NCBI RefSeq assembly: GCF_030209745.1
Contig: NZ_JARVRJ010000005.1
Coordinates: 186,001 to 250,000 of the forward strand
Length of the DNA: 64,000 nt
Source: Arthrobacter sp. fls2-241-R2A-200
GTDB lineage: Bacteria > Actinomycetota > Actinomycetes > Actinomycetales > Micrococcaceae
Direction: 5' to 3'
Positions 1 to 7,860 of the stretch are shown here, piece after piece. Positions within the stretch are counted from its first letter, which is position 1. Every line of letters begins with the position of its first letter. Made by a program: the position numbers and the translations under genes. A model generated the notes under the pieces. The model was not told where the DNA came from and did not search any database. It saw only the letters and a list, made by a program, of their open reading frames with translations.

Positions 1-1722
1 CCGACGCCGATTTGGCTCTGCCAGAAGGCCCTGGATGTAGTCGGGCCGGAATAGTCTCCGCTGCTTGGCCTCGGGTGCATGGAGGGCGTCCTCCACCATG
101 GAAAGGAACGGTTCTTCAAGGTGCTGGAGCGCGGGGACGGGGAAGTATCCCTTGGGTCGGTCCACCACTTCGTTAGGAAGTAGCTTCCGGCCCAGGTCCT
201 TCAGGATGGCCTTCCCACCTTGGGCCGCCTTGAGATGGGGCGGGCAGGCCGCTGCCAGTTGCACCAGGTCTTGGTCCAAGAAAGGAACCCGGGCTTCCAG
301 CCCCCATGCCATGGACATGTTGTCCAGTCGCTTGACCGGGTCATCCACCATCAGGAGGTGGGTGTCCAGGCGCAGGATTGCATCCAGGGCCGTGTCCGCT
401 CCGGGTTCGGCCATGTTGGAGGCCAACACGTCCTCGCTGACATCCCGCTCGCAGTACCACTCCGGTTCCAGGCAATCCACGATCTGGGCGTGGCTACGGT
501 CCACGAAGGCCGATCTAAAGGACGCCAAGGCGTGGTCCCGGCCAACGTCGGCAGCGGGCTGATGATAGGCGTATCCGGCAAAGACTTCATCCGCTCCTTG
601 GCCGCATTGCACTACTTTCACGTGGTCAGCGACTGCCCTTGAAAGCAGATGGAAAGCCGTCACATCATGGCTCGCCATGGGTTCGGACATCGCGGCTACG
701 GCTGCATCCACTGCCGGAGCGAAGTCCGCGGTGCTGATGTGGAGTTGCTCGTGGCGGGTCCCAAACGTCCGTGCAACCACATCCGAGTACTGAAACTCGT
801 CCCCTTCGGCCCCGCCGACGTCGTCGAAACCGATGCTGAAGGTGGACAAGCCGTGTTGACCTTCCTCGGCCAATAGCGCCACCAACAGGCTGGAGTCCAA
901 CCCGCCCGAAAGGAGGACGCCAACGGGAACGTCGGCCACCGTCCTGCGTTTCACGGCCACGCGCAGGGAGTCGTGAATGGCGTCCTGCCAGTCGGCGTCC
1001 GTCCACTTCGCGAACCGGTCCTGCCGGGAATACTCGGGCTGCCAGTACCGGCGGTCCGTTGAGCTTCCGTCCCGCCTGATGACGCGAATGGTTGCCGCCG
1101 GCAGTTTTTTCACTCCTCGAAGAATCGTCCTCGGAGCCGGGATGATCGAATGCCAGCTGAGGTAGTGATGCAGCGCCACCTCATCAATACCCGTATCGAT
1201 GCCACCACCCTGAATCAATGCGGGGAGGCTCGAGGCAAACCGGACACGGTCTGAAGTGCTTGAGTCCGGGGTGCTTGAAACATATAGCGGCTTGATGCCC
1301 AGGCGGTCACGCACCAGCACTACCTTGCCTTGCCTGCCGTCCACGACTGCGATGGCAAACATCCCGACGAGGTGATGGACGAAGTCTTCGCCCCATTTTT
1401 GGTACGCCCTGAGGATGGCCTCCGTATCGCTGGTGGAGTGGAACGTGTACTCCGCTTCCAGCTGCGTACGGAGCTCTTTGTAGTTGTAAATACAGCCGTT
1501 GAACGTTAGGGCGAGGTCATGTTCTTCGTCCAGCATCGGTTGAGCCCCGGCATCTGAAAGATCGATGATGCTCAGGCGACGGTGACCTAACGCCGCCCAC
1601 CCTCCGTCCCAGGTTCCCGAACCATCCGGCCCTCGGTCCACCATTGCGGCAACCATGGCAGTCACCGCTGAGCTGTCTGCGCTTTTCCCCCTGAACGCAA
1701 TTTCACCTGCTATTCCACACAT
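1..1722 (-). CDS. N-acetylglutaminylglutamine amidotransferase-like asparagine synthase (3' end cut by window)
   Basis: Class II glutamine amidotransferase fused to an asparagine-synthetase domain. It begins MCGIAGE, so Cys2 becomes the N-terminal nucleophile. The ATP-pyrophosphatase loop SGGLDSS lies at residues 272-278. The visible 574 codons have no stop, so the C-terminus is outside the window. The overall sequence (FNGCIYNY near 75, ALHHYLSWHSIIPAP near 184) resembles, from memory, the amidotransferase that makes the osmolyte N-acetylglutaminylglutamine amide rather than housekeeping AsnB; plain AsnB remains possible. It starts 18 bases after the stop of the decarboxylase-like gene on the same strand, so the two are probably co-transcribed. 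The partner acetyltransferase/ligase would be expected beyond the left edge. Confidence 0.75.
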   Translation of the reverse strand, partial: MCGIAGEIAFRGKSADSSAVTAMVAAMVDRGPDGSGTWDGGWAALGHRRLSIIDLSDAGAQPMLDEEHDLALTFNGCIYNYKELRTQLEAEYTFHSTSDTEAILRAYQKWGEDFVHHLVGMFAIAVVDGRQGKVVLVRDRLGIKPLYVSSTPDSSTSDRVRFASSLPALIQGGGIDTGIDEVALHHYLSWHSIIPAPRTILRGVKKLPAATIRVIRRDGSSTDRRYWQPEYSRQDRFAKWTDADWQDAIHDSLRVAVKRRTVADVPVGVLLSGGLDSSLLVALLAEEGQHGLSTFSIGFDDVGGAEGDEFQYSDVVARTFGTRHEQLHISTADFAPAVDAAVAAMSEPMASHDVTAFHLLSRAVADHVKVVQCGQGADEVFAGYAYHQPAADVGRDHALASFRSAFVDRSHAQIVDCLEPEWYCERDVSEDVLASNMAEPGADTALDAILRLDTHLLMVDDPVKRLDNMSMAWGLEARVPFLDQDLVQLAAACPPHLKAAQGGKAILKDLGRKLLPNEVVDRPKGYFPVPALQHLEEPFLSMVEDALHAPEAKQRRLFRPDYIQGLLAEPNRRR

Positions 1723-1740
1723 TGCGCTTCACCTTGCCGG

Positions 1741-3219
1741 TTATTCGGGTTTCTTCTCTTCCTTGCGGACCACCCGTACGGTCTCCAAGGATGGATCAGC
1801 GGGGTCGGGCAGGACCATGCCCGCCTTGACTCCGCTCCTGAGGTAATCGATTGCGGCTTTATTGATCAGTTCACCTGGTAGCAAAAGGGGAATTCCCGGC
1901 GGGTACGGAGTTGCCATTTCGGCCGCTATCCGTCCGGGGGCTTCATCCGCGGGCACCACTTCCACGGGTCCGAAAAAGGCGTCCCGGGGCAACATAACTG
2001 TTTCCAGGTATAGTTCGCTTTCGTCTGGGATCAGGACCTTGGGACGTCGCGGAAGTGAAGGCGCGGCCTCGATGAGCTTTCCCAGCCCCTCCATCAACCA
2101 GCCTGCCGTCTCGGCGTCGTCGGACACTGAGATCACTGCCTCGATGCGTCGGTGATCGGTGGTAGCCACGTCCAGTAGGCAGTTCTCCCGCAACCATTCG
2201 GTGGCCTGGAAGCCGGAGATCCCCAACTCGGATACGTCGATCATGATGTGCAGGATGTCAAGGTCATGGGATGCCTCTTTCCGCACCAATTCATCTTCGA
2301 GCACGTGCAGGCCAGGCAGGGCTTCGATGTCACGCCGCAGGCGTTTGGCCAGGGTGAGCGCGTCCTGGATCATGGCCCTCCCGGACTGGACCATCTGGCG
2401 CCTCCAGCCGTCGATGGCCGCGGACAGCATCACGTTGGCGCTGGTGGTTGTGAGAACGTCCGCGCACTGTTGCAGCCGAACGGGATCCACCAGGTCACCC
2501 TGAAGATGGAAGACTGAACCCTGCTCGAAGCCCAAACCCATCTTGTGGACGCTGACAACGCAGATGTCCGCTCCCGCTGACATGGCCCACGTGGGGGTGT
2601 CCTCGTTGAAGGGGAGGTGGGCACCCCACGCCTCATCCACGATCAAGGGTTTGCCACGGTCATGGCAGATCCGGACGATGGCCTCAAGGTCCGCGCACGT
2701 CCCGTACGGTGTTGGACTCACGATCAGCGCCGCGGACGCATCCGGATAGCGGTTCCACATCTCCTCAACCGTCCGGGGCGACGGCGGATGGGCCAGTTTC
2801 AGGTCGTTGTACCACTGGGGCTTGAGCCACCGCGGCTGGAGGCCGGACAAGACCAGGCCCGAAGTGACCGACTTGTGCGCGTCCCGGCCAATCAACAGCT
2901 CGCCGTCACCGCGCGTCACGGCGAGGATGGCCGCCTTGACGGCTAACGAACTTCCACACGTGGAAAAGAAGGCCTGCCGCGCTCCCACGGCGTCCGCCAT
3001 GAGCGCTTCTGCGTCCGATAAATGGCCGTTTGAATTGGAACGGTCATCAAGCCCGGAACTCGCTACTACGTCTGAGCGGAAGCTTTGCTCGCCCAGCACT
3101 TCCAAGACCCGGGGGTCCACGCCGCGTCCTTGCCGATGGGCCGGCGGCGTATATCCGTACCGACCCAACTTCTGGTGCTCCGCCAGCGCGTCAAGCACCG
3201 GCGTTCTGTCCTGGTCCAT
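1741..3219 (-). CDS. Orn/Lys/Arg decarboxylase family PLP enzyme
   Basis: A 492-residue fold-type I PLP protein of the Orn/Lys/Arg decarboxylase family. VDEAWGAHL (residues 194-202) supplies the Asp that pairs with the PLP ring nitrogen. SVHKMG (223-228) carries the Schiff-base Lys226. Family members decarboxylate basic amino acids to polyamines, but the substrate cannot be read from the sequence. The ATG at 3219 is preceded by AGGAGG about 6 bases upstream and was chosen over a longer frame that would run through the upstream palindrome. It is the first gene of a short leftward operon with the amidotransferase and diverges from arfB. Confidence 0.8.
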   Translation of the reverse strand: MDQDRTPVLDALAEHQKLGRYGYTPPAHRQGRGVDPRVLEVLGEQSFRSDVVASSGLDDRSNSNGHLSDAEALMADAVGARQAFFSTCGSSLAVKAAILAVTRGDGELLIGRDAHKSVTSGLVLSGLQPRWLKPQWYNDLKLAHPPSPRTVEEMWNRYPDASAALIVSPTPYGTCADLEAIVRICHDRGKPLIVDEAWGAHLPFNEDTPTWAMSAGADICVVSVHKMGLGFEQGSVFHLQGDLVDPVRLQQCADVLTTTSANVMLSAAIDGWRRQMVQSGRAMIQDALTLAKRLRRDIEALPGLHVLEDELVRKEASHDLDILHIMIDVSELGISGFQATEWLRENCLLDVATTDHRRIEAVISVSDDAETAGWLMEGLGKLIEAAPSLPRRPKVLIPDESELYLETVMLPRDAFFGPVEVVPADEAPGRIAAEMATPYPPGIPLLLPGELINKAAIDYLRSGVKAGMVLPDPADPSLETVRVVRKEEKKPE

Positions 3220-3234
3220 GCATCCTCCTGCCGC

Positions 3235-3268
3235 CCCCCACATAGTAAGCATGCTTATTATGTGGGGG
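3235..3268. promoter_or_regulatory. 34-bp near-perfect palindrome, candidate operator
   Basis: Two 17-base arms match with a single mismatch. The core TAAGCATGCTTA is a perfect dyad and the outer arms are CCCCCACATA/TATGTGGGGG. It lies 16 bases upstream of the decarboxylase ATG and about 110 bases before arfB, in a divergent gap. Length and symmetry fit a dimeric repressor site (MarR/TetR/PadR-like). A hairpin in either transcript cannot be excluded. No regulator gene is adjacent. Confidence 0.6.
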
Positions 3269-3376
3269 CAAGGCTCAGCTGCAGGAAATGCTGCGTCCGC
3301 CAAACGCTGGCTGCACGGACGGCAACGACGTACGCGCAGCACCGCAGTCCTGGCCAGACTGTGCAACGCTGGTCAG

Positions 3377-3796
3377 ATGGACCTGGAGATTTCCCCGACG
3401 CTGACAATTCCGGCGTCGGAGCTCATGTGGCGCTTTTCGCGATCCTCCGGCCCTGGAGGGCAGCACGTCAACACGTCGGACAGCCGCGTGGAGCTCCTCT
3501 GGAACGTCGCGGATTCGGCAGCGTTGACGGACTACCAACGGCAAGTCCTGCTCCAGCGCCTCCGCTCACGGCTTATCGGCGGCACGATTGCCGTTACATC
3601 ATCAGAGCAACGATCGCAGTTACGCAATCGTGAGAGCGCCCTGGATAAGCTGGCCCAACTCATTGCTGCAGGACTTGCACCTGAGTCAGTGCGGCGCGCC
3701 TCCAAACCCACTCGCGGCTCGGCGCGCCGACACCGTGCAGCCAAGGAGCAACGCTCCGCCACGAAACAGCAACGACGACGCCCTGCCGCCGAGTGA
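3377..3796 (+). CDS. arfB: Alternative ribosome-rescue factor / peptidyl-tRNA hydrolase ArfB
   Basis: A 139-residue single-domain class I release-factor homologue. The catalytic GGQ motif (GPGGQHVN, Gly27-Gly28-Gln29) hydrolyses peptidyl-tRNA on stalled ribosomes. The stop-codon-recognition domain of full release factors is missing. The C-terminus is rich in Lys/Arg (from about residue 108), the tail that enters the empty mRNA channel in ArfB/YaeJ. Length matches the family (about 140). The ATG at 3377 places the usual N-terminal beta strand just after the start; longer in-frame starts overlap the decarboxylase gene on the other strand. Monocistronic and convergent with fbpC. Confidence 0.88.
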   Translation: MDLEISPTLTIPASELMWRFSRSSGPGGQHVNTSDSRVELLWNVADSAALTDYQRQVLLQRLRSRLIGGTIAVTSSEQRSQLRNRESALDKLAQLIAAGLAPESVRRASKPTRGSARRHRAAKEQRSATKQQRRRPAAE

Positions 3797-3850
3797 CGTG
3801 GTCACGATAAAAGACTCGCCGCCGCGGAAAATCGCCGGATTGGGCGGAAA

Positions 3851-5014
3851 CTAGTCTCCGTGCGGGAAGGCAACGCCCTCGCCCACCACGCGAAGGCACA
3901 GTTCGGTGCCGGGACGGGTGATGGAAGCATTCCAATGCCGGATAGTGATGATCTCCCCGCCGCCTGGGTACCGGTGGCTGGAGCCAGGTTCCGCTGTGGC
4001 TGCGGCGTTCTCGCCAAGTTTGATCCGGACCGTTGTTTCGGGGCCGAAATAGTCTGTATCCACTACCACGCCCCTGATGGGTCCATCGGGTGCGATGCGG
4101 ATCTGTTCCGGGCGGAGCATGAGCTGGACTTTCCCTTGGGCCGGGGGCCTGCGAACGGGAATGCCGCCCAACGAGCACGTGGCCAGTGAGCCTTCCATCC
4201 AGGCTTCCAAAATCACGGCATCGCCGAGGAATTCGGCGGTGGCCCGGTCTGCCGGGCGCGTGTAGACCACGAAAGGGTTGCCGATCTGGGCGAGCTTACC
4301 GCCTCGCATGATCGCAACCTGATCGGCAAACGACAAGGCTTCCGCCTGGTCATGGGTCACCAAGATGGTGGTCACGCCTGCCGCGTTCAACACCTTGGCC
4401 ACAGCCCTGCGCGTAGCCACCCGTAGGCCGGCATCGAGGGCGGAAAACGGCTCGTCCAGGAGCATCAGTTCAGGTTCGCGGGCCAGCGCCCGCGCCAGTG
4501 CCACGCGTTGCTGTTGCCCGCCGGATAGTTGATGAGGGCGCCGCTTGGCCATGGCACCGTCCAAGGACACCATCTCGAGCAACTCCTCGACGCGGGCAGC
4601 GACAGCCCGCCGTCCGCCGTCGAGCTTGGCCGGGCTCAAGCCGAAAGCCACGTTCTGCCCCACAGTGAGATGCGGGAAAAGTGCTCCGTCCTGGGCGACG
4701 TACCCCACGTGCCTCTTATGGGCAGGAACCCAGATACCGTCTCCCGCAACAGGCGAGCCGCCGAGGCTGATGGAACCCGTCCCGGGGTGTTCAAAACCGG
4801 CTATGAGCCTCAACAAGGTGGTCTTCCCAGAGCCGGAAGGACCCACTATTGCTGTGGTTCCTCCCCTGGCCACGGACAGGTTAACACCCTTCAACACGGC
4901 TTGGGACCCGAAGTCCTTGGTGACCTCGGAGATGTCCAAGTGAGCGTTGGTAGTGGGGGCCACCGACGGCGAAACACGGGGGGTCGGAAGCCGGGAGGGG
5001 GTTTGTTCGGTCAC
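3851..5014 (-). CDS. fbpC: Fe3+ ABC transporter ATP-binding protein
   Basis: A 387-residue importer ATPase with Walker A GPSGSGKTT, signature LSGGQQQRVALARAL, Walker B LMLLDEPFSALD, and a C-terminal TOBE-like region that binds regulatory ligands in the FbpC/PotA group. It powers ferric-iron import with the adjacent permease and binding protein. Its ATG overlaps the permease stop by 4 bases (5011-5014), indicating translational coupling. It is the last gene of fbpA-fbpB-fbpC. Iron is inferred from the gene set and the upstream IdeR-like box. Confidence 0.85.
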   Translation of the reverse strand: MTEQTPSRLPTPRVSPSVAPTTNAHLDISEVTKDFGSQAVLKGVNLSVARGGTTAIVGPSGSGKTTLLRLIAGFEHPGTGSISLGGSPVAGDGIWVPAHKRHVGYVAQDGALFPHLTVGQNVAFGLSPAKLDGGRRAVAARVEELLEMVSLDGAMAKRRPHQLSGGQQQRVALARALAREPELMLLDEPFSALDAGLRVATRRAVAKVLNAAGVTTILVTHDQAEALSFADQVAIMRGGKLAQIGNPFVVYTRPADRATAEFLGDAVILEAWMEGSLATCSLGGIPVRRPPAQGKVQLMLRPEQIRIAPDGPIRGVVVDTDYFGPETTVRIKLGENAAATAEPGSSHRYPGGGEIITIRHWNASITRPGTELCLRVVGEGVAFPHGD

Positions 5015-6606
5015 TGTCCGGCCACTTTCTTGGACTGTTGGAAGAGCAGGTAGGTCATGGGGGCTGAAAGGAGGATCATCAGCAGGGCGTAAGGGGCAGC
5101 ACCTGTGTAGTCGATCTCGCTGCTTTTGCTCCAGAACTGGGTGGCAAGCGTGCGCGTACCGTTTGGCGAAAGGAGCAAGGTGGCGGTCAGTTCGTTGACG
5201 ATGGCGAGGAACACCAGTGCCGCGCCCCCTGCTGCCGCCGGTGCCGTGAGTCGTAACGTGACCCGGAAAAACGAGACGAGCGGGGGCCTGCCAAGGGATT
5301 GCGCGGCCTCATCAAGCTCCTTGGGCGCCTGGGCCAGTCCGGAACGGATATTCACCAGGGCCCGCGGCAAGAACAGCAGCACGTAAGCGGCGATCAAAAC
5401 ACCTGCGGTCTGGTACAAACCGGGAACCACCCGGATACTGACGGTGACAAATGCCAGCCCGACGACGATGCCCGGCAGTGAGCTGGTCACATAGTTGGAC
5501 AACTCGAGCATCTTGCTGAACCAGCTCGGGTGCCGCACAGCCAAATAGGCCATGGGGAATGCCACCACGGTGGTGACGGCAGCGCCGAATGCGCCATACA
5601 GCAGGGTCTGTAGCAAGGCCGGAAGGAATTCCTCTGCCGCCCACACATCGGGTCCTCCCATGATGACCCAGCGCACAACGAAGAAGACCGGGAGGCCGAA
5701 CGCCAGAGCCGTCAGGGCCAGCAGTCCAAGCTGCGCCGGGATCTGGTAGCCCCTCAAGGACAAGCGCAACGCCTTTGCTTGGGCGCCGGAGCCGATACGC
5801 GCGTACCGGGCATTACCGCGGCTCTTCACCTCGCCAAGGAGCAATAGCAAACAAAGCAGTACAAGGACGCTGGCCAACATGTTGCCGGCGGCACCGTTGA
5901 ACGTGGACTGGAACTGAACCATGATCGCCGTCGTGAAGGTATCAAAGCGGATCATGGCGAACGCGCCGTACTCCGCCAGGAGGTGCAGGCCCACCAGCAG
6001 GGCTCCACCGGACATGGCGATGCGCAGCTGTGGGAGGACCACCTTGAAGAAGACCGCCCAGGGACCCAAGCCCAAGGACGCCGCTGACTGTTCGATGGCC
6101 GGGTCGAGGCGGCCAAGTGTGGCCGCGGCGGGAATGTAGACCAGCGGGAAGTACGACAGCGTGGCGATGAGCACGCCGGACCACAGCCCTTCCAGGGAAG
6201 GAACGGCGGAGACCCATGCATAGCTGTTAACGAACGCGGGTATTGCCAGTGGAGCGGCCAGCGCCACCGCCCACCATCGATGACCCTTCAAATGTGTCCG
6301 CTCCACCAACCACGCGCCGCCCACACCAAGCACCAGGCAAAGCGGCACGGTCACAACGGTTAGGAGCACCGTATTGGCCAAGAGTTCGCCCACCCGCGGC
6401 CGGACAATGAGTCCGACGGCGGTGTCCCAACCCGTGGCGACGGTCATGTAAACCACGTAGCCAAGGGGAAGGAGGGAGAAGAGGGCAATCAGGACTGCCA
6501 ACAGGGAGATGGTGGAAACACCGAGCGGCAGGCGAGGGCGGGTGCCCTTGCCTGCCGTGGTGCTTGCCGGGCCCGTACGGCCGGCAACGACGTGCTTGGT
6601 GGTCAC
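5011..6606 (-). CDS. fbpB: Fe3+ ABC transporter permease (two fused domains)
   Basis: A 531-residue inner-membrane protein with two binding-protein-dependent permease domains in tandem (about residues 60-265 and 325-520) and roughly twelve hydrophobic segments. This is the FbpB/SfuB architecture, in which one polypeptide forms the whole channel. The N-terminus has a short polar stretch before the first helix. The start is 4 bases after the fbpA stop and its 3' end overlaps fbpC, so the three genes form one operon. Confidence 0.85.
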   Translation of the reverse strand: MTTKHVVAGRTGPASTTAGKGTRPRLPLGVSTISLLAVLIALFSLLPLGYVVYMTVATGWDTAVGLIVRPRVGELLANTVLLTVVTVPLCLVLGVGGAWLVERTHLKGHRWWAVALAAPLAIPAFVNSYAWVSAVPSLEGLWSGVLIATLSYFPLVYIPAAATLGRLDPAIEQSAASLGLGPWAVFFKVVLPQLRIAMSGGALLVGLHLLAEYGAFAMIRFDTFTTAIMVQFQSTFNGAAGNMLASVLVLLCLLLLLGEVKSRGNARYARIGSGAQAKALRLSLRGYQIPAQLGLLALTALAFGLPVFFVVRWVIMGGPDVWAAEEFLPALLQTLLYGAFGAAVTTVVAFPMAYLAVRHPSWFSKMLELSNYVTSSLPGIVVGLAFVTVSIRVVPGLYQTAGVLIAAYVLLFLPRALVNIRSGLAQAPKELDEAAQSLGRPPLVSFFRVTLRLTAPAAAGGAALVFLAIVNELTATLLLSPNGTRTLATQFWSKSSEIDYTGAAPYALLMILLSAPMTYLLFQQSKKVAGQ

Positions 6607-6610
6607 TGAA

Positions 6611-7657
6611 CTACAGCAGTCCTGCCTTGGTCATAAGGTCCGTGACCTTGGTGGAATCCAGTTTCGCAGGGTCAACGACGGGTGCCTGAAGGTCCTTGAT
6701 CGGAACCAGTTTGGCGTTGGAATCCACCTGCGAAGCGATCGCATACTCGAAGGATGTTCCCGTCCTGAGGATGTCCTGGCCCTTCTTACCGGTGATGAAT
6801 TTCAGGAAAGCCTGGGCTGCGGTGGCGTTCTTGGCGGACTTCAGCACCCCACCACCGGACAGGGACAGGAAGGCTCCCGGATCCTGGTTCTTGAAGAAGT
6901 ATGGCGTGACCTTGTTGGAGTTCTCTCCGGTCTGGGCCTGGTCGCCGTAGTAGTAATAGTGGTAGATCAGGGCGGAGTCCACCTCGCCCGCATTTACGGC
7001 CTTCATGGCCGTGCTGTTGCCCTTGTAGATTTTGGCGTTGTCCTTCATTCCCTTGAGCCAGGCCTGTGTGGCGTCCTGGCCCTTCAGCTGGAGCAAAGCG
7101 GCGACGATTGCCTGGAAGTCAGCTCCCGACGGGGATGCGGCCCAGCGACCCTTCCACTCCGGGTTGGCGAGGTCCAGCATGGACTTTGGCAACTTGTCGG
7201 CACTGATCTTGTTCTTGTCGTACACCAAAACCGTGGATCGGGCTGCGATGCCGGTCCATTTGCCGGTGGACGGCCGGAACTCAGCAGGAACCTGGTCCAA
7301 GGTGCTCTTGTCGACGTCTGCGAAGAGGCCCGCATTTTCCACCTGCGCCATTGCAGGAGAGTTTTCCGTCAGGAAGACATCGGCCGGGGAAGCTGCGCCT
7401 TCCTGGACAATCTGGTTGGACATCTCGGTGTCAGAGCCTTGGCGGACAGTGACTTTGACGCCGGTCTCTTTGGTGAACTCGTCAACCCATTCTTTGGCCA
7501 GCGTGTCGTGCTGGGCGTTGTACACGGTAATCGCACCGGAGACGGACCCTGCCGAGCCTGAGGCAGCGGGCGTGGAGGCCGAGCCACAGGCAGCGAGGCC
7601 AAGCGCGGTGGTGGCGACGACGGCGATGCCTGCCAACGCGTTTTTGCGGATCTTCAT
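6611..7657 (-). CDS. fbpA: Fe3+ ABC transporter substrate-binding lipoprotein
   Basis: A 348-residue periplasmic-binding-protein-fold lipoprotein. The N-terminus is MKIRKNALAG followed by a hydrophobic stretch and lipobox LAAC (about residues 21-24), so it should be anchored outside the membrane. The tyrosine-rich segment LIYHYYYYGD (about residue 205) resembles the Tyr cluster that coordinates Fe3+ in FbpA/FutA-type class II proteins. First gene of fbpABC. An IdeR/DtxR-like box lies 57-75 bases upstream of the ATG, predicting repression by iron. Confidence 0.87.
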   Translation of the reverse strand: MKIRKNALAGIAVVATTALGLAACGSASTPAASGSAGSVSGAITVYNAQHDTLAKEWVDEFTKETGVKVTVRQGSDTEMSNQIVQEGAASPADVFLTENSPAMAQVENAGLFADVDKSTLDQVPAEFRPSTGKWTGIAARSTVLVYDKNKISADKLPKSMLDLANPEWKGRWAASPSGADFQAIVAALLQLKGQDATQAWLKGMKDNAKIYKGNSTAMKAVNAGEVDSALIYHYYYYGDQAQTGENSNKVTPYFFKNQDPGAFLSLSGGGVLKSAKNATAAQAFLKFITGKKGQDILRTGTSFEYAIASQVDSNAKLVPIKDLQAPVVDPAKLDSTKVTDLMTKAGLL

Positions 7658-7713
7658 TCGGGGCTACTTTCTGCGAGCACGTCCAGGGCAAGGGAAAACC
7701 CTTCCATCGAAGC

Positions 7714-7732
7714 GTAGGTTAGCCAACCCTAA
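7714..7732. promoter_or_regulatory. IdeR/DtxR-type iron box upstream of fbpA
   Basis: The 19-mer GTAGGTTAGCCAACCCTAA matches the actinobacterial iron-box consensus TTAGGTTAGSCTAACCTAA at 16 of 19 positions. It sits 57-75 bases upstream of the fbpA start, where a bound repressor would block transcription under iron-replete conditions. Family knowledge plus a direct base match; no regulator gene is in the window. Confidence 0.8.
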
Positions 7733-7860
7733 GAAGCCAACTCGGAAGCCCGTCATGTGACGGCTCTCACGAACGTGTTTGACTTGCGTGCGGCCTGACG
7801 CCGTGGAACGAAGCATCAGTGGGAGCGTCCCTTGCCCGGACTGCCGATAGAGTCGTTCAA

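Noticed and set aside
2807..3376. Long N-terminal extension of the arfB frame
   Set aside because: It runs antisense through the decarboxylase gene and the palindrome, has no release-factor features, and ATG 3377 gives the expected ArfB length.
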